Assembly (NCBI GenBank): GCA_902984215.1 | Contig: CADWAF010004216.1 | Span: 1 to 33,790 of the forward strand | Source: Willaertia magna | Lineage: Eukaryota > Heterolobosea > Eutetramitea > Acrasida > Naegleriidae | DNA length: 33,790 nucleotides | Reading direction: 5' to 3' | Part shown: piece by piece, positions 9,520 to 19,135 of the stretch | How positions within the stretch are numbered: position 1 is the first letter of the stretch | How the letters are laid out: every line of letters starts with the position of its first letter | Notes under the pieces: generated by a model | Seen by the model: the letters and a program-made list of their open reading frames with translations, nothing else | What the model was told of the DNA's origin: nothing | The model's database searches: none | Position numbers and translations under genes: made by a program

Positions 9520-11552
9520 ATGTTTTCCGATGGACAAGACGAAAAGATAAAAAACAGTGAAGCTACCAGTAATGTTATTGCTGGTGGAAGAGGTGGATTA
9601 GAAATAATTTATGATAATATAGAAGCTGCTCTACATGTCGGAAAAATAATACAAAGTACCTACGGTCCTCATGGTAAAGATAAATTATTTTGGGAAAAAT
9701 CATCTAATAAAGCCACTATCACAAATGATGGCGCAACAATATTAAAATTATTAAAAAAGAAAATTAAAAGTGAACAAAACGAAATGATTAAGCTAATGCA
9801 AAATGAGAAACACAAACAGAATGTAAAACAAGATAAATTGAAATGGTGGTTCAGTTCAGAACCAATAGTAGAATTATTAGTAAATTTAAGTCAAACACAA
9901 GACGAACAAATTGGGGATGGAACTACAAGTGTTGTTTTATTGACATGTTCTTTATTAAATCAAGCTAAAAAACTGTTAGATTTGGGCTATCATGTACATA
10001 TTATCATTCAAAGCTATAAGGTAAGTATTTATTAAGGTATATAATATATAGAAATAATAAGCTTGCCTTTCAATATATCGAAAGTAAATTATTAAAAAAT
10101 ATTGAATTTCATATAGATATTAATAAGAATGAACAATACATTCAACATGTTCTTCCAGCAATACTTTCAGTTCCATTTAACAGCAAAGTATTAAAATATT
10201 CTTCCAATTTCTTTTGCAATTTAATTTTAAAGGCTTACCAATACATTATTAGAAATGGTAGCGCTTTCGATATGAAAAGTATTCAAATATTAACTATCCC
10301 AGGAGGTTCTATAGAAGATTCTATGGTAGTTGAGGGGATTTGTTTCAAAAGACCTTTTTATTACGCTGGATATGAATCACAAAGAAAAGATATTAAAAAT
10401 CCTAAAATTTTATTATTGAATCATGAAATTGAATTGAAACATCAAAAAGAATTTGCTAGATTAGTTATAAATGATACCAATTCATATGACTCTTTTATGA
10501 AGACAGAATGGGATTTACTTTACAGGAGATTAGAAAAAATTTACAACACAGGGTGTGATGTTGTCCTAGATTCCCAAACAATTGGTGATATTGCCACTCA
10601 ATGGTTTGCAGAGAAGAATATTACAAATTTAAGTAGAATTGATACAAATACTATGGAAAGCCTTGTATTATCTTTAGGTGGAAAAATACATTCATCTATT
10701 GAAACATTACCAAATTTTAAAAAAATACAAGAGGAATTGATAAATCAAGATAATAATATTTTTGGTACATGTGAATTATTTAAGGAAATAACTATTGGTG
10801 ACGATTTTTATTGTGTGTTTTCAGGCCTAAATAAAAATAAGAACTTTGAAAGTGACAGTGGAGAAAGAGTGACACTGGTTTTAAGAGGAGAAGAGAATTT
10901 ATTGAGCGAAATGGAAAGAAGTGTTCATGATGCAATATGTATACTGTATAATATTACAAAGAACCCAACATGTTTGTTGGGTGGTGGCGCAACAGAATTA
11001 TACTGTAGACACCATCTATTGAAATATTGTAACTCAATCAATAGTTCTAGAAAAGATATTACATTAATTGCAGAATGTATGAGACATTATGCTAAAGCTT
11101 TAGAGGAAATAATATTTATTTTGTGTGAAAATGCTTCACTAAATGCTACCAAAGTAATTGATCTCCTTATTAAACAACATGAAAAGGGCTGTGACTATCA
11201 GTTTTATGGGATAGATTTTGGTAAGAACAAAATTAGAAATTTAGCGCCTCCGCACAATGTTGATCCCATTACAAACAGACTAATTATTGATATTAATGGA
11301 AGTAATTGTAGTGATAACTCAATTGATACTGTCCTAGAACCAAATGTTGTAAAAAGGCATGTATTGAGTACTTCAACAGAGGCCGCCTGTTTCCTTCTCT
11401 CAATAGATTATGTAGTTGTGATGCCATCCTTAGAAACAGAAGAAGAACGAAGTGAACGACTAGCAAAGAAATATTTAGAGTCGCAAAAAGCGCAACAACT
11501 GTGGAGAAACCATACTGAAAAAGAAACGAAAGAAAAGAATAAGTGGATGTAA
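9520..11552 (+). CDS. CCT7: divergent chaperonin TCP-1 subunit eta (CCT7)
   Basis: Exon 9520-10020 joins exon 10062-11552 through a 41-nt GTAAGT intron to give 663 aa. CCT/TRiC folds actin, tubulin and other cytosolic proteins. ATPase motifs are intact: YGPHGKDKL, NDGATILKLL, GDGTTSVVLL and GGGATELY. Subunit eta is indicated by GGSIEDSMVVEGICFKRP, YYAGYESQRKDIKNPKI and the ending ALEEIIFILCENA with STSTEAACFLLSID. The protein is about 110 residues longer than usual. Extra sequence lies between NDGATILKLL and GDGTTS (about residues 80-130), in the helical-protrusion region, and after FYGIDFGKNK. The tail is a Glu/Lys-rich helix instead of the usual Gly/Arg end. Whether this is the only eta subunit or a second paralogue cannot be judged here. 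Confidence 0.8.
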
Positions 11553-11637
11553 ATAATCCAAGTAAAAACCCAGAATCCAATACCTTCAATCAAAATCTAA
11601 ACCAATTAATTTGATCGCAGTTGCGTTCTGAAAAAAT

Positions 11638-12258
11638 ATGAAAACATCAGTAACATTAAGAAAACTTTTCACAGTTACAAGTGTATTGGCTATTGGTGCC
11701 GTTTCACTAGATTATTTGCTTGTTAAGAAATATTTCAATGTTAATTATTGCCCTGAAAACGCACAACATGATTTATTGGGAACCTATTCGCACAGAAATC
11801 CTAATGAGCCTTCGTTGTGTGGAATTGATCATTACAGAACATTTATTTCCCAAAATAAGAACCAAGATGGTCATTACAATATTAATCAATTAGTGAACGC
11901 ATTCTTTTCCAATCCTTTATTCAAGTTACAAACACGTTTATTAGATGAACAAGTTTTGAATGAACAACAAGTTGACGAATGTAAATTTGAAATTGGTGAT
12001 AAATTGTCAGAATTCAAAGTTATTGAAAAGAATGAAAATGAAATCATGTTTAAATCAAATGATGGTTACTTGTTATGGTTTAAATTGGCTTCCAAGAACA
12101 ATGAAATACAATTAAATTTTGGAAGTTCCATGCTAAGTGATTCACCACATGCTGTATTACCTCCTGTTATCGACAAGGTGATTTTGAATTTACATTTCCT
12201 CTACGCAAGGTATTTATTATTGTTTACAAAGAGAAAATTTGACCAAAAATTTAATTAA
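11638..12258 (+). CDS. membrane-anchored DUF2867-like protein
   Basis: Single exon, 206 aa, starting 85 bp after the CCT7 stop on the same strand. Residues about 9-29 (LFTVTSVLAIGAVSLDYLL) form a hydrophobic segment that could be a signal anchor. The rest resembles DUF2867 in order and spacing: a HYRTFIS strand, NQLVNAFFSNPLFKLQTRLL, then FEIGDKLSEFKVIEKNENEI, a strand ending YLLWFKLAS, and a C-terminal VILNLHFLYARYLLLFTKRKF that parallels the family's HN-x-LGR-x-YL-x(2)-V-x-PFH ending. That family is mostly bacterial and has no firm function. The match is from memory of the pattern and is tentative; otherwise it is an unknown membrane-anchored protein. Confidence 0.45.
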   Translation: MKTSVTLRKLFTVTSVLAIGAVSLDYLLVKKYFNVNYCPENAQHDLLGTYSHRNPNEPSLCGIDHYRTFISQNKNQDGHYNINQLVNAFFSNPLFKLQTRLLDEQVLNEQQVDECKFEIGDKLSEFKVIEKNENEIMFKSNDGYLLWFKLASKNNEIQLNFGSSMLSDSPHAVLPPVIDKVILNLHFLYARYLLLFTKRKFDQKFN

Positions 12259-12601
12259 ATTAATAATTACAATGGGTAAAGAGTTAAAAATACTAAATTC
12301 GATAATAACTGGATGGAAAATAAATTTCCTTTTATTTTTATAGTACTTTGCTATTGTTCCAATATATTGTTCTCTTATTTATTATTACTGTAATTCAGTA
12401 CAAAGCGACTACAAACTTTGGTCTGTTTAATATTTCAAAGTGCTAAAAAATTCAAAACAAGGAGTTTTACAATAATACGGCTTTTTTCTTTGGGAGAGAG
12501 TTTACAATTACCGGAAAATAACTGTGGATTTTTAAATAGGTTTTTTGGAGAATAACGACGAAAACAATCAGAAAAATCAAAAAAAAATAAGCTTATTAAT
12601 A
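12259..12601. other. 343-bp spacer with a split mini-ORF
   Basis: This holds the 3' flank of the DUF2867-like gene and the leader of citrate synthase. The one coding-like signal is a frame on the plus strand at 12272-12430: 23 codons starting MGKELKILNSIITGW, one in-frame TAG at 12341-12343, then 28 codons with a hydrophobic stretch FAIVPIYCSLIYYYC to a TAA. The TAG is also the end of TTTTTATAG, a good-looking acceptor, but no phase-compatible GT donor lies upstream. I do not call it a gene. The rest shows T-rich tracts and no other feature. Confidence 0.35.
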
Positions 12602-14287
12602 ATGATGGATTCAGAAAGAACTAACAGAAGATTGAAAATCCTAAAACAACACTTGGGAGGTAATCAGTTAATAGAAGAGAATAATTCTTCAATAGATTTT
12701 AATTTTACATCTGGAACAACACCAGTTCCTAATGCAACTAAACCTGTTTCTCAACCAATGATGACTTCTGGAAAGAATAATAATCAACAAGAATCAACAA
12801 AGAAGAAAGAAGATGAACACTATATACTTGTTAAAGATAGTGTAACTGGAAAGGAAATTAAAGTTCCAGTTGAAAAAGGGGCTATCCGTTCTACCGCACT
12901 AGAACAACTAGGGCTAAGATGTTTAGATCCAGGCTTCATGAACACTTGCGTTGCAAAATCCTCTATTTGTTATATTGATGGCGATAAAGGAATATTAAGA
13001 TATAGAGGCTATGACATTGCAGAATTAGCTGAAAAGAGTAACTTCTTAGAAGTAGCCTTCTTACTTGTTAATGGAGAATTACCAGATCAAAATCAATTAA
13101 AATTATGGGAAGATCGTATAATGAAACATACTTATTTACATGAAAATATGACTACATTATTAAAACAATTTAGATATGATTCACATCCTATGGGAATGGT
13201 TATCTCATCAATTGCTGCATTAGGTACTTTCTATGAAGATGCTAATCCTTCTCTTCAAGGAGATGATTTGTTTGTAAAAACACCAGAAAAAGATCCACAA
13301 TATGTAGAACAATTAAGATTTAAACAAATTTATCGTTTACTAGGAAAAGTACCAACTATTGCAGCATGTAGTTATGTAAGTAATTATTTGTTTACAAAAT
13401 TAATTTATAATTTTAGAGACATAGAATTGGTAAACCTTACAATAACCCTGTCAATCATTTAGGTTATGCTGGAAACTTTTTATACATGTTAGATAGATTA
13501 TCTGAAAGTAATTATCATCCAAATCCTGTACTTTGTAAAGCTTTAGATAAATTATGGATTTTACATGCCGAACATGAAATGAATTGTAGTACTGCAGCTG
13601 TTAGACATCTTTCAAGTTCTAGAGTAGATCCCTATACTGCCGTTGCAGCTGGTGCTGGAGCATTATATGGTATGTTTTAGATTAATTTATTTCTATTAAC
13701 AATTTGTTCATTAAGGTCCATTACATGGTGGGGCATGCGAGGCTGTATTGGAGATGTTAGAAGAAATCAAGACAAAAGAAAATATTCCAAAATTCATTGA
13801 AGATGTTAAAGCAAAGAAAAAGAAGTTGATGGGTTTCGGTCACAGAATTTATAAGAATTATGATCCTCGTGCAAAGATTGTAAAGCAAGTTGCAGAAGAA
13901 GTTTTCCAAGTTTTAGGAAAAGAACCTTTAATTGAAATTGCAGAAGAATTAGAACGTATTGCTTTAAGTGATCCATACTTTAAAGAACGTAAATTATATC
14001 CAAATGTAGATTTCTACTCTGGTATTATTTACAGAGCAATGGGTTTCCCTTCAGATTATTTCCCTGTGTTATTCTTAATTCCTAGAATTGCTGGTTGGTT
14101 AGCTCACTGGATGGAATCATTAGATGATGAAGATACCAAGATTTATAGACCTCGTCAAGTTTACACAGGTTATGATATTCGTTCTTATGTTCCATTAAAT
14201 CATAGAAAACCTTCACAAACTAAGAGTGCAGAGTCATTAAAGAGTTTCATTAGTACCATGTCAAAACGTAGAACTGAAACACGTTAA
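12602..14287 (+). CDS. citrate synthase with peroxisomal PTS2 signal
   Basis: Three exons (12602-13375, 13417-13669, 13716-14287) encode 532 aa. It condenses oxaloacetate and acetyl-CoA to citrate. Catalytic residues are H311 ([11 protein letters not shown]), H346 ([11 protein letters not shown]) and D441 (YPNVDFYSG), with [15 protein letters not shown] at 383-397. The open frame extends upstream to 12545 but only from a TTG; the first ATG is at 12602. From that start, residues 10-18 are RLKILKQHL, an exact R-L-x5-H-L type-2 peroxisomal targeting signal, followed by a Ser/Asn/Gln-rich linker to about residue 80. This matches plant glyoxysomal and amoebal peroxisomal citrate synthases, so a glyoxylate-cycle or fatty-acid-oxidation role is inferred. 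The C-terminus (RRTETR) is not a PTS1. Introns of 41 and 46 nt; donors GTAAGT and GTATGT. Confidence 0.94.
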
Positions 14288-14345
14288 ATTAAGTATTGTA
14301 CATAATGTAAAATTTAAATAAATAAGCTTATCTGTATTTTATTAT

Positions 14346-15879
14346 TTATAACTTTAAACATTTGTTAAAACCTTCATAATTAATGTTTAACATTGCACAG
14401 ACATAATTTTTGTGACATTGAGTTCCAAATTGACAAACACTTCCCTTTTTGTAATAATCAGCATTGTAATGATATCTAAAAGCATCCCAAGCATTCTTAT
14501 CAGTAAATAATCTATTATTACCTAAATTTAAGAAACTTGTTGGAGATAAATCTTTTAATTGATATTCAGATAACATGTCATATTCCAATTTCCAAACTAA
14601 ATTTCCATTAGAATCTAATTGATCTAAATTTGTATTAAAAGTGTAAATATTTTCTAATTCAAATGTTTTTCTATTATATTCAATTAAACGAACTGCTGGA
14701 TGATTATATTCCCAATTGGTCATTGATGGTGAAACAAATGCAACACTTGTAGCTTGTTGTTGAGTACTATCTTTAAATACTTTAAAGTGATCTGTGTGAG
14801 TGTGTCCATAAAATTGTCCAACAACTTTACAATTAAGAATTATAAATATTCTATAAATAAAAATATACTTACTAATAGATCCATATTTTTGCATTAAAAT
14901 ATCAAATTGAGTATTGAATGAAATTAAACTTTCAGGTAAAGCATTGTTGGTACTTAGCTTAATTCCAGGTGGAATATGACCTAAAATTAAAACTTTTTCG
15001 CCATTTTGTAAATAATTTTGTAAAGTACTTTCTAACCATTTTAATTGTAATCCTGGATCATTATCTGTACTATTTTTATATAACCAAAAATTATAAGTAT
15101 CTTCATATTGTGTATTTAATACAACTAAATTAAATCCTTTTGTAATTGGAACGGTATAATACCCTCTTTTTGTAAATGAATCTAAAGAACTACCATTTAA
15201 AGAAAATGAATATGCTTGACCAACTGGTTGTAAATACCAATTATTATTATCAGTTCTAAATTGATCAATTGGATCTTTACAAAATTTAAATTATTTTATA
15301 TAAATTAAAATACTTACATAAATCATGATTACCAATGGCTGGATAAATTCTATTTTTAAATGATTTTTCTCTAAATTCATTTTGTAATAAATTTCCAACT
15401 AATAAACCATAATGTAAATTATATTCTTGTGAATAATTCCAATCATCATGAACTAAATTATCTCTTTTTTAAAATATGATTATTTAAATTATAAAATAAC
15501 CTAAAACATACCCACCATATAAAAGAAAATCAGCTTCAATAGAATAATTAGCTACAAAATGTAAAATATTAATAAATGTATCTAAAGGAATGTCACAACC
15601 GCCATAACTTCCAAATTTCTTTGCCGGTTGGAAGTTTTCGGTTTTTGGAGAGTTTTGTCTACAACAGACAATTTCACCACAATTGATATTTGATCCTTCT
15701 CTATAAGATAAATCAATATGTGGATCTGTTAAATGCCAAAAATATCCACTATTGGGGTTTTGTTTAATTTCTTTTTGATGTGACAATTTGATGTTTTTTG
15801 TCAGATCAATTGACAGAGTATAAGAAGCGGAGAAGAAGAGAATGAAAAAGACAAAACAAATAATTTTAGAATTGATCAT
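14346..15879 (-). CDS. acid sphingomyelinase-like secreted phosphodiesterase
   Basis: Four exons (15879-15512, 15463-15318, 15274-14873, 14824-14346) give 464 aa. A signal peptide is evident: a hydrophobic core ICFVFFILFFSASYTL at about 6-22. All metallophosphoesterase metal-site motifs appear after splicing: WHLTDPHIDLSY (D-x-H), GGGDNLVHDDW (G-D-N-x(2)-H-D), AIGNHD, ILGHIPPG and GQFYGHTHTDHF. CG...CC in NCGEIVCCRQ and the order of motifs fit the SMPD/SMPDL3 group of lumenal or secreted zinc phosphodiesterases. Members hydrolyse sphingomyelin or nucleotide and other phosphodiesters; the substrate here is not evident. A related possibility is the endopolyphosphatase branch of the same fold. 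Divergent from the SSX2IP-like gene with 214 bp between. Confidence 0.88.
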
Positions 15880-15998
15880 GATGGTTATGATGGTTATTCG
15901 TTATTATTTGTTTCTATTTTTTTGAAAGGATAATTCAATCTTTGTTAAATTTAACATTTCATTTAGATTCTTGGTTTGCAACTTCATTCAATGTAATT

Positions 15999-16035
15999 AC
16001 CCGCCAAAAACCGAAATTAATATTTCCCGCCAAAA
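15999..16035. promoter_or_regulatory. paired E2F-like elements in the SMPD/SSX2IP promoter
   Basis: Two GC-rich elements stand out in AT-rich DNA: ACCCGCCAAAAACC (15999-16012; reverse strand TTTGGCGGG) and TTTCCCGCCAAAA (16023-16035). Both fit TTTSSCGC, and the second is the classical E2F form readable on both strands. They lie 60-95 bp upstream of the ATG of the centrosomal coiled-coil gene. Function is inferred from motif similarity. Confidence 0.5.
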
Positions 16036-16093
16036 GCCTTTTCAGTTAAAATTAAAGAACTAAAAAATATCTTTCAAGGCTTTCTGCAGAAAC

Positions 16094-17500
16094 ATGTTTC
16101 CGTATCGTTCGAGTGAAGACTTGTTATTTTCTAACAATAATCCTAATAGACCTTCTTCTAAACAAGTTTCTAATAGCAGTTCGCAGCAACAACAGACAAT
16201 TAAACAATTATTACCCAATAATAATTATTTTCAAATGATGTTAGGCGATGAAGATGATAATCTCACTTCATCCATAGCCTTAACTACTAATAATAATGCT
16301 ATCAATAATAATTTTAACAACAATGCAGCAATAAATAATAATCTTTTAGGAAATAATTTATTTATTTCTTCAAGAGAACAATTACATCAAGGCTTAGAAT
16401 ATATTAATTCTAAATTAATAAATAATATTGCGTTATTACCAATTATGAATCAAATGAATGACTATAAAGATTTTAAAATTGATTTTAATAAAAAAGATAA
16501 TGACGTATTTATAGTTAATATTATTTATTATTTATTAAAAGATAAAGAAGAAGATCAATTATTAAAATCTAATTTACAAGATAAATATAAAAGATTACAA
16601 TGTGATTTTGAGGCATTAAATTTAAATACTAATAAATTAAGTTTAGAAATAAATAATTTAAAAAATATTAATCATATTGAAAAGAATAAACAAACTACTT
16701 TACAAAATGAATATAAAAATAAATATAAAAGAATTGAGGCAGTTAAAAATAATTTAGAAATACAAAATAAAAATTTATTACAAAAATGTGATCAATTTGA
16801 ACATAATTTAATTAAATTAGAAAAAGAATATAATAAATTAAAACAACAATTAAATACTAAGATAACATCTTTTTACAATACTTCAAATTTAAATTCATCT
16901 GTGATAAATAATAGTAAAATAGATGTAATTAATGAAAATAAATTAAAATTGGGATTAGAAAGAAATGAAGATTTATTATATCAAAATATTGTTGAGGCAT
17001 TTAAAGACGAAAAACAAGAGATTCTAGCAGAAAATTATCAATTAAGAAAAACATTAAAGTTTTTAAATCAACAATTAAATTATTTATTATCATTTACGAA
17101 TTATAATAATAATAATGATGAAACATATAATAAGAAGGATATTTTATCTAGTGGAGATGAATTATTTGAATTACCTTACTATTTAGCTCAAGAGGAAGTG
17201 GAAAGCTCATTGCAAGGTAAAATGAATGAACTAAAACAGTTCGTGGTACATCAGTCAATTCCTAATTCTCATTCGTTTTTAGCTATGTCTAACGCCTCCA
17301 GTACAGCAGCAACGAGGTCTTCTTCTCCCACAACTATAATGATGAAAAACACAATTCATACTACAACTACAAACAGTGAAGAAATGCTTAATGGAAATAG
17401 TGGTATTAATAATATTTTATCTATGAATATTCCACCTATTATACCAACCAATAATGATGACAAAGAAGATAGTATGCTGTATGAATACAAGATTGAGTAG
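16094..17500 (+). CDS. SSX2IP/Msd1 (ADIP-domain) coiled-coil protein
   Basis: Single exon, 468 aa. After a Ser/Gln/Asn-rich head (1-90), residues about 93-260 follow the ADIP domain: a helical start LHQGLEYINSKLINN, then VFIVNIIYYLLKDKEEDQLL, then YKRLQCDFEALN and a long Lys/Asn/Gln-rich coiled coil ending LIKLEKEYNKLKQQL. A second helical block covers about 290-340. The tail is Ser/Thr/Asn-rich. In animals and fission yeast this family anchors microtubule minus ends at centrosomes or spindle poles; that role is inferred. Upstream E2F-like sites agree with a cell-cycle gene. Assigned by pattern, without a search. Confidence 0.68.
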   Translation: MFPYRSSEDLLFSNNNPNRPSSKQVSNSSSQQQQTIKQLLPNNNYFQMMLGDEDDNLTSSIALTTNNNAINNNFNNNAAINNNLLGNNLFISSREQLHQGLEYINSKLINNIALLPIMNQMNDYKDFKIDFNKKDNDVFIVNIIYYLLKDKEEDQLLKSNLQDKYKRLQCDFEALNLNTNKLSLEINNLKNINHIEKNKQTTLQNEYKNKYKRIEAVKNNLEIQNKNLLQKCDQFEHNLIKLEKEYNKLKQQLNTKITSFYNTSNLNSSVINNSKIDVINENKLKLGLERNEDLLYQNIVEAFKDEKQEILAENYQLRKTLKFLNQQLNYLLSFTNYNNNNDETYNKKDILSSGDELFELPYYLAQEEVESSLQGKMNELKQFVVHQSIPNSHSFLAMSNASSTAATRSSSPTTIMMKNTIHTTTTNSEEMLNGNSGINNILSMNIPPIIPTNNDDKEDSMLYEYKIE

Positions 17501-17845
17501 AATAATCAATTAATAAAAATAAATTAAGGCCGTTTCCAGTGATGGATGAAAACCATAGAGGAAAACGCGGTTCGAGCGCTGCTTGGTGGTGAAATTTTTC
17601 TGTAGCATTTTTTGTTTGAACAAAAATTAATTTGCAAAACCATAATCTCAAAGCCATTAAAACAGTTTTATTTTGTTTTGCTTTGGTTTAACAAAATTTA
17701 CAACGCCGTAGTGATTGCTTAAGTACTTTATACAATTAGAGGAATAAAGTATAGACAATTGATCACGATACAGGAGAGAAAAGAGTAATTGCTTCCTACC
17801 ACTAATGGGATCGGTAATTTAGTTATTCTCCCTAAATTTCTAATT
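17501..17845. other. 345-bp convergent spacer with structured segments
   Basis: The spacer lies between the 3' ends of SSX2IP and metaxin. It is richer in G+C than neighbouring spacers and contains a candidate Pol III RNA (17531-17613, listed separately) and a second hairpin with perfect 8-bp arms TACTTTAT (17724-17731) and ATAAAGTA (17744-17751) around a 12-nt loop. The open frames across it on either strand have no recognisable coding content. Confidence 0.5.
17531..17613 (+). ncRNA. candidate Pol III small RNA with B-box-like motif
   Basis: The segment folds as a hairpin: CGTTTCC (17531-17537) pairs with GGAAAACG (17560-17567) with one bulged A, enclosing ATGG/CCAT (17542-17545/17553-17556). 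It is followed by GGTTCGA (17569-17575), the core of a Pol III B box and of tRNA T-loops, then GCTGC/GTAGC (17578-17582/17602-17606), and ends in six T (17608-17613). It does not fold as a tRNA, and I could not match it to U1-U6, SRP, RNase P or U3 RNA. No expression evidence is available. Confidence 0.3.
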
Positions 17846-19007
17846 TTATTGTAATTGACTATCATAATAATAAATTGGTGTTTTAGCCTTGGCAACAGGT
17901 AAATGTTTTTTCACTTTAATTTTTCTAAAAATCATCAAGAAATACAATACAATAGAAGCACATGAAATGATTATATACCAAGTTGATTTCCCATACATTT
18001 TTGGTAACAAACCAACACTTCCATTATTATTCATTCCAATATTTGTATTGAAACTGTTACTTTGATTAGTAATCTGTTCAGATGATAAATTAGTGACTTC
18101 TAATTGTTCAAAGTATTTATCAGCTAATGCTACATGTTGATTCATATTTTCTAACCAATGTTTTAAATTTAAATGTTGATTTAAATAAGTTTTAATATTT
18201 TCTAAATTATTTAAAATACTTAAATAACCATAAACAATACAATCTAAAATAAAAAGTAAGATATAACATTGTAAAAAAGAACTTACCTAAAGTAGAAGGT
18301 TTATTTCCATAAAAATATAAATTATTTCCTAATAAAACACTTAATGAATCTAAACATTCTAAAAATAATTTATTTACTAATTCTTCAGTATTTAAATTTT
18401 TATAATTATTTATATTATTTAAAAATGAATTATTTAAATTTTTTAATAATTGTAAATGTTTTGATTTTTCAACATAAATAAAAAACCATTGTAAAAATAA
18501 ATTATAATTTTTAAAATAAATATTTTTTGTAATATTATTAAAATTTTCTTTCCAAAAATAAAATAAATAAATTGGTAAACATTTCTCTTTTACAATATTT
18601 ATATAAACCTCCATTTCTGATTTAATTTGTTGTAAATTACTTGTTGAATATTCATCATTTAAAGTTATTGTAATATCTATATTTTCATTTTTATTTTTTA
18701 AATAATTTAAAATCTCTTTCATTCCATAAATAGTAACATTTTCATGTTTTAAAATTGGAAAATGTATTTCGTTATTATTAACATGATTACTATAAATAGA
18801 AGATAATACTTGATGTGTTGGTATTGTTTTTTTATTAAATTTTATACCTGTAAATATTAAATAAGTATAAACTATATTACTATAAATATCTAAATGTGGT
18901 TGAGAAGATAAATAGAGAGTAGGAATGTTATTATTATTGTTATTGTTATTATTACTACTATTGCCAGTCATTAGAGTAGAGTGAGAGGAAGAAAATGATT
19001 GACTCAT
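17846..19007 (-). CDS. metaxin / Sam37-type outer mitochondrial membrane protein
   Basis: Exon 19007-18287 joins exon 18243-17846 through a 43-nt GTAAGT...TTTTAG intron, giving 372 aa. After a Ser/Asn head with nine consecutive Asn, a GST-like fold begins at about 28 (IPTLYLSSQPHLDIYSN). The metaxin C-terminal signature NLYFYGNKPSTLDCIVYGYL spans the splice junction, followed by LKHWLENMNQH. A single C-terminal transmembrane segment (TWYIIISCASIVLYFLMIF) with a basic cytosolic end (RKIKVKK) is typical of a tail-anchored outer-membrane protein. Metaxins belong to the SAM machinery that inserts beta-barrel proteins; that role is inferred. The ATG is 10 bp from an E2F-like element. Confidence 0.82.
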
Positions 19008-19016
19008 TTTTTTTTA

Positions 19017-19023
19017 GCGGGAA
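19017..19023 (-). promoter_or_regulatory. E2F-like element upstream of metaxin
   Basis: GCGGGAA on the plus strand reads TTCCCGC on the gene strand, within AACTTCCCGCTAAAA. It lies only 10 bp upstream of the metaxin ATG, so it would fall at or near the transcription start. Inferred from motif only. Confidence 0.3.
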
Positions 19024-19135
19024 GTTATTGTTTGTTTGGATGAAAAAGAAAGGCTTACTTGGGGGAAAGTGTGTGTTATTTTACAATTCATTTAACAAAT
19101 AAATTCAACTATTAATTTATTGGAATGAACAATTT

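Noticed and set aside
12545..12601. Upstream extension of citrate synthase.
   Set aside because: It starts with TTG, and the first ATG at 12602 places the PTS2 correctly near the N-terminus.
17763..17785. ACGATACAGGAGAGAA resembles the ACGATACAGAGAAG core of U6 snRNA.
   Set aside because: The conserved AGCATGGCCCC region and the rest of U6 do not follow; the likeness is short and probably chance.
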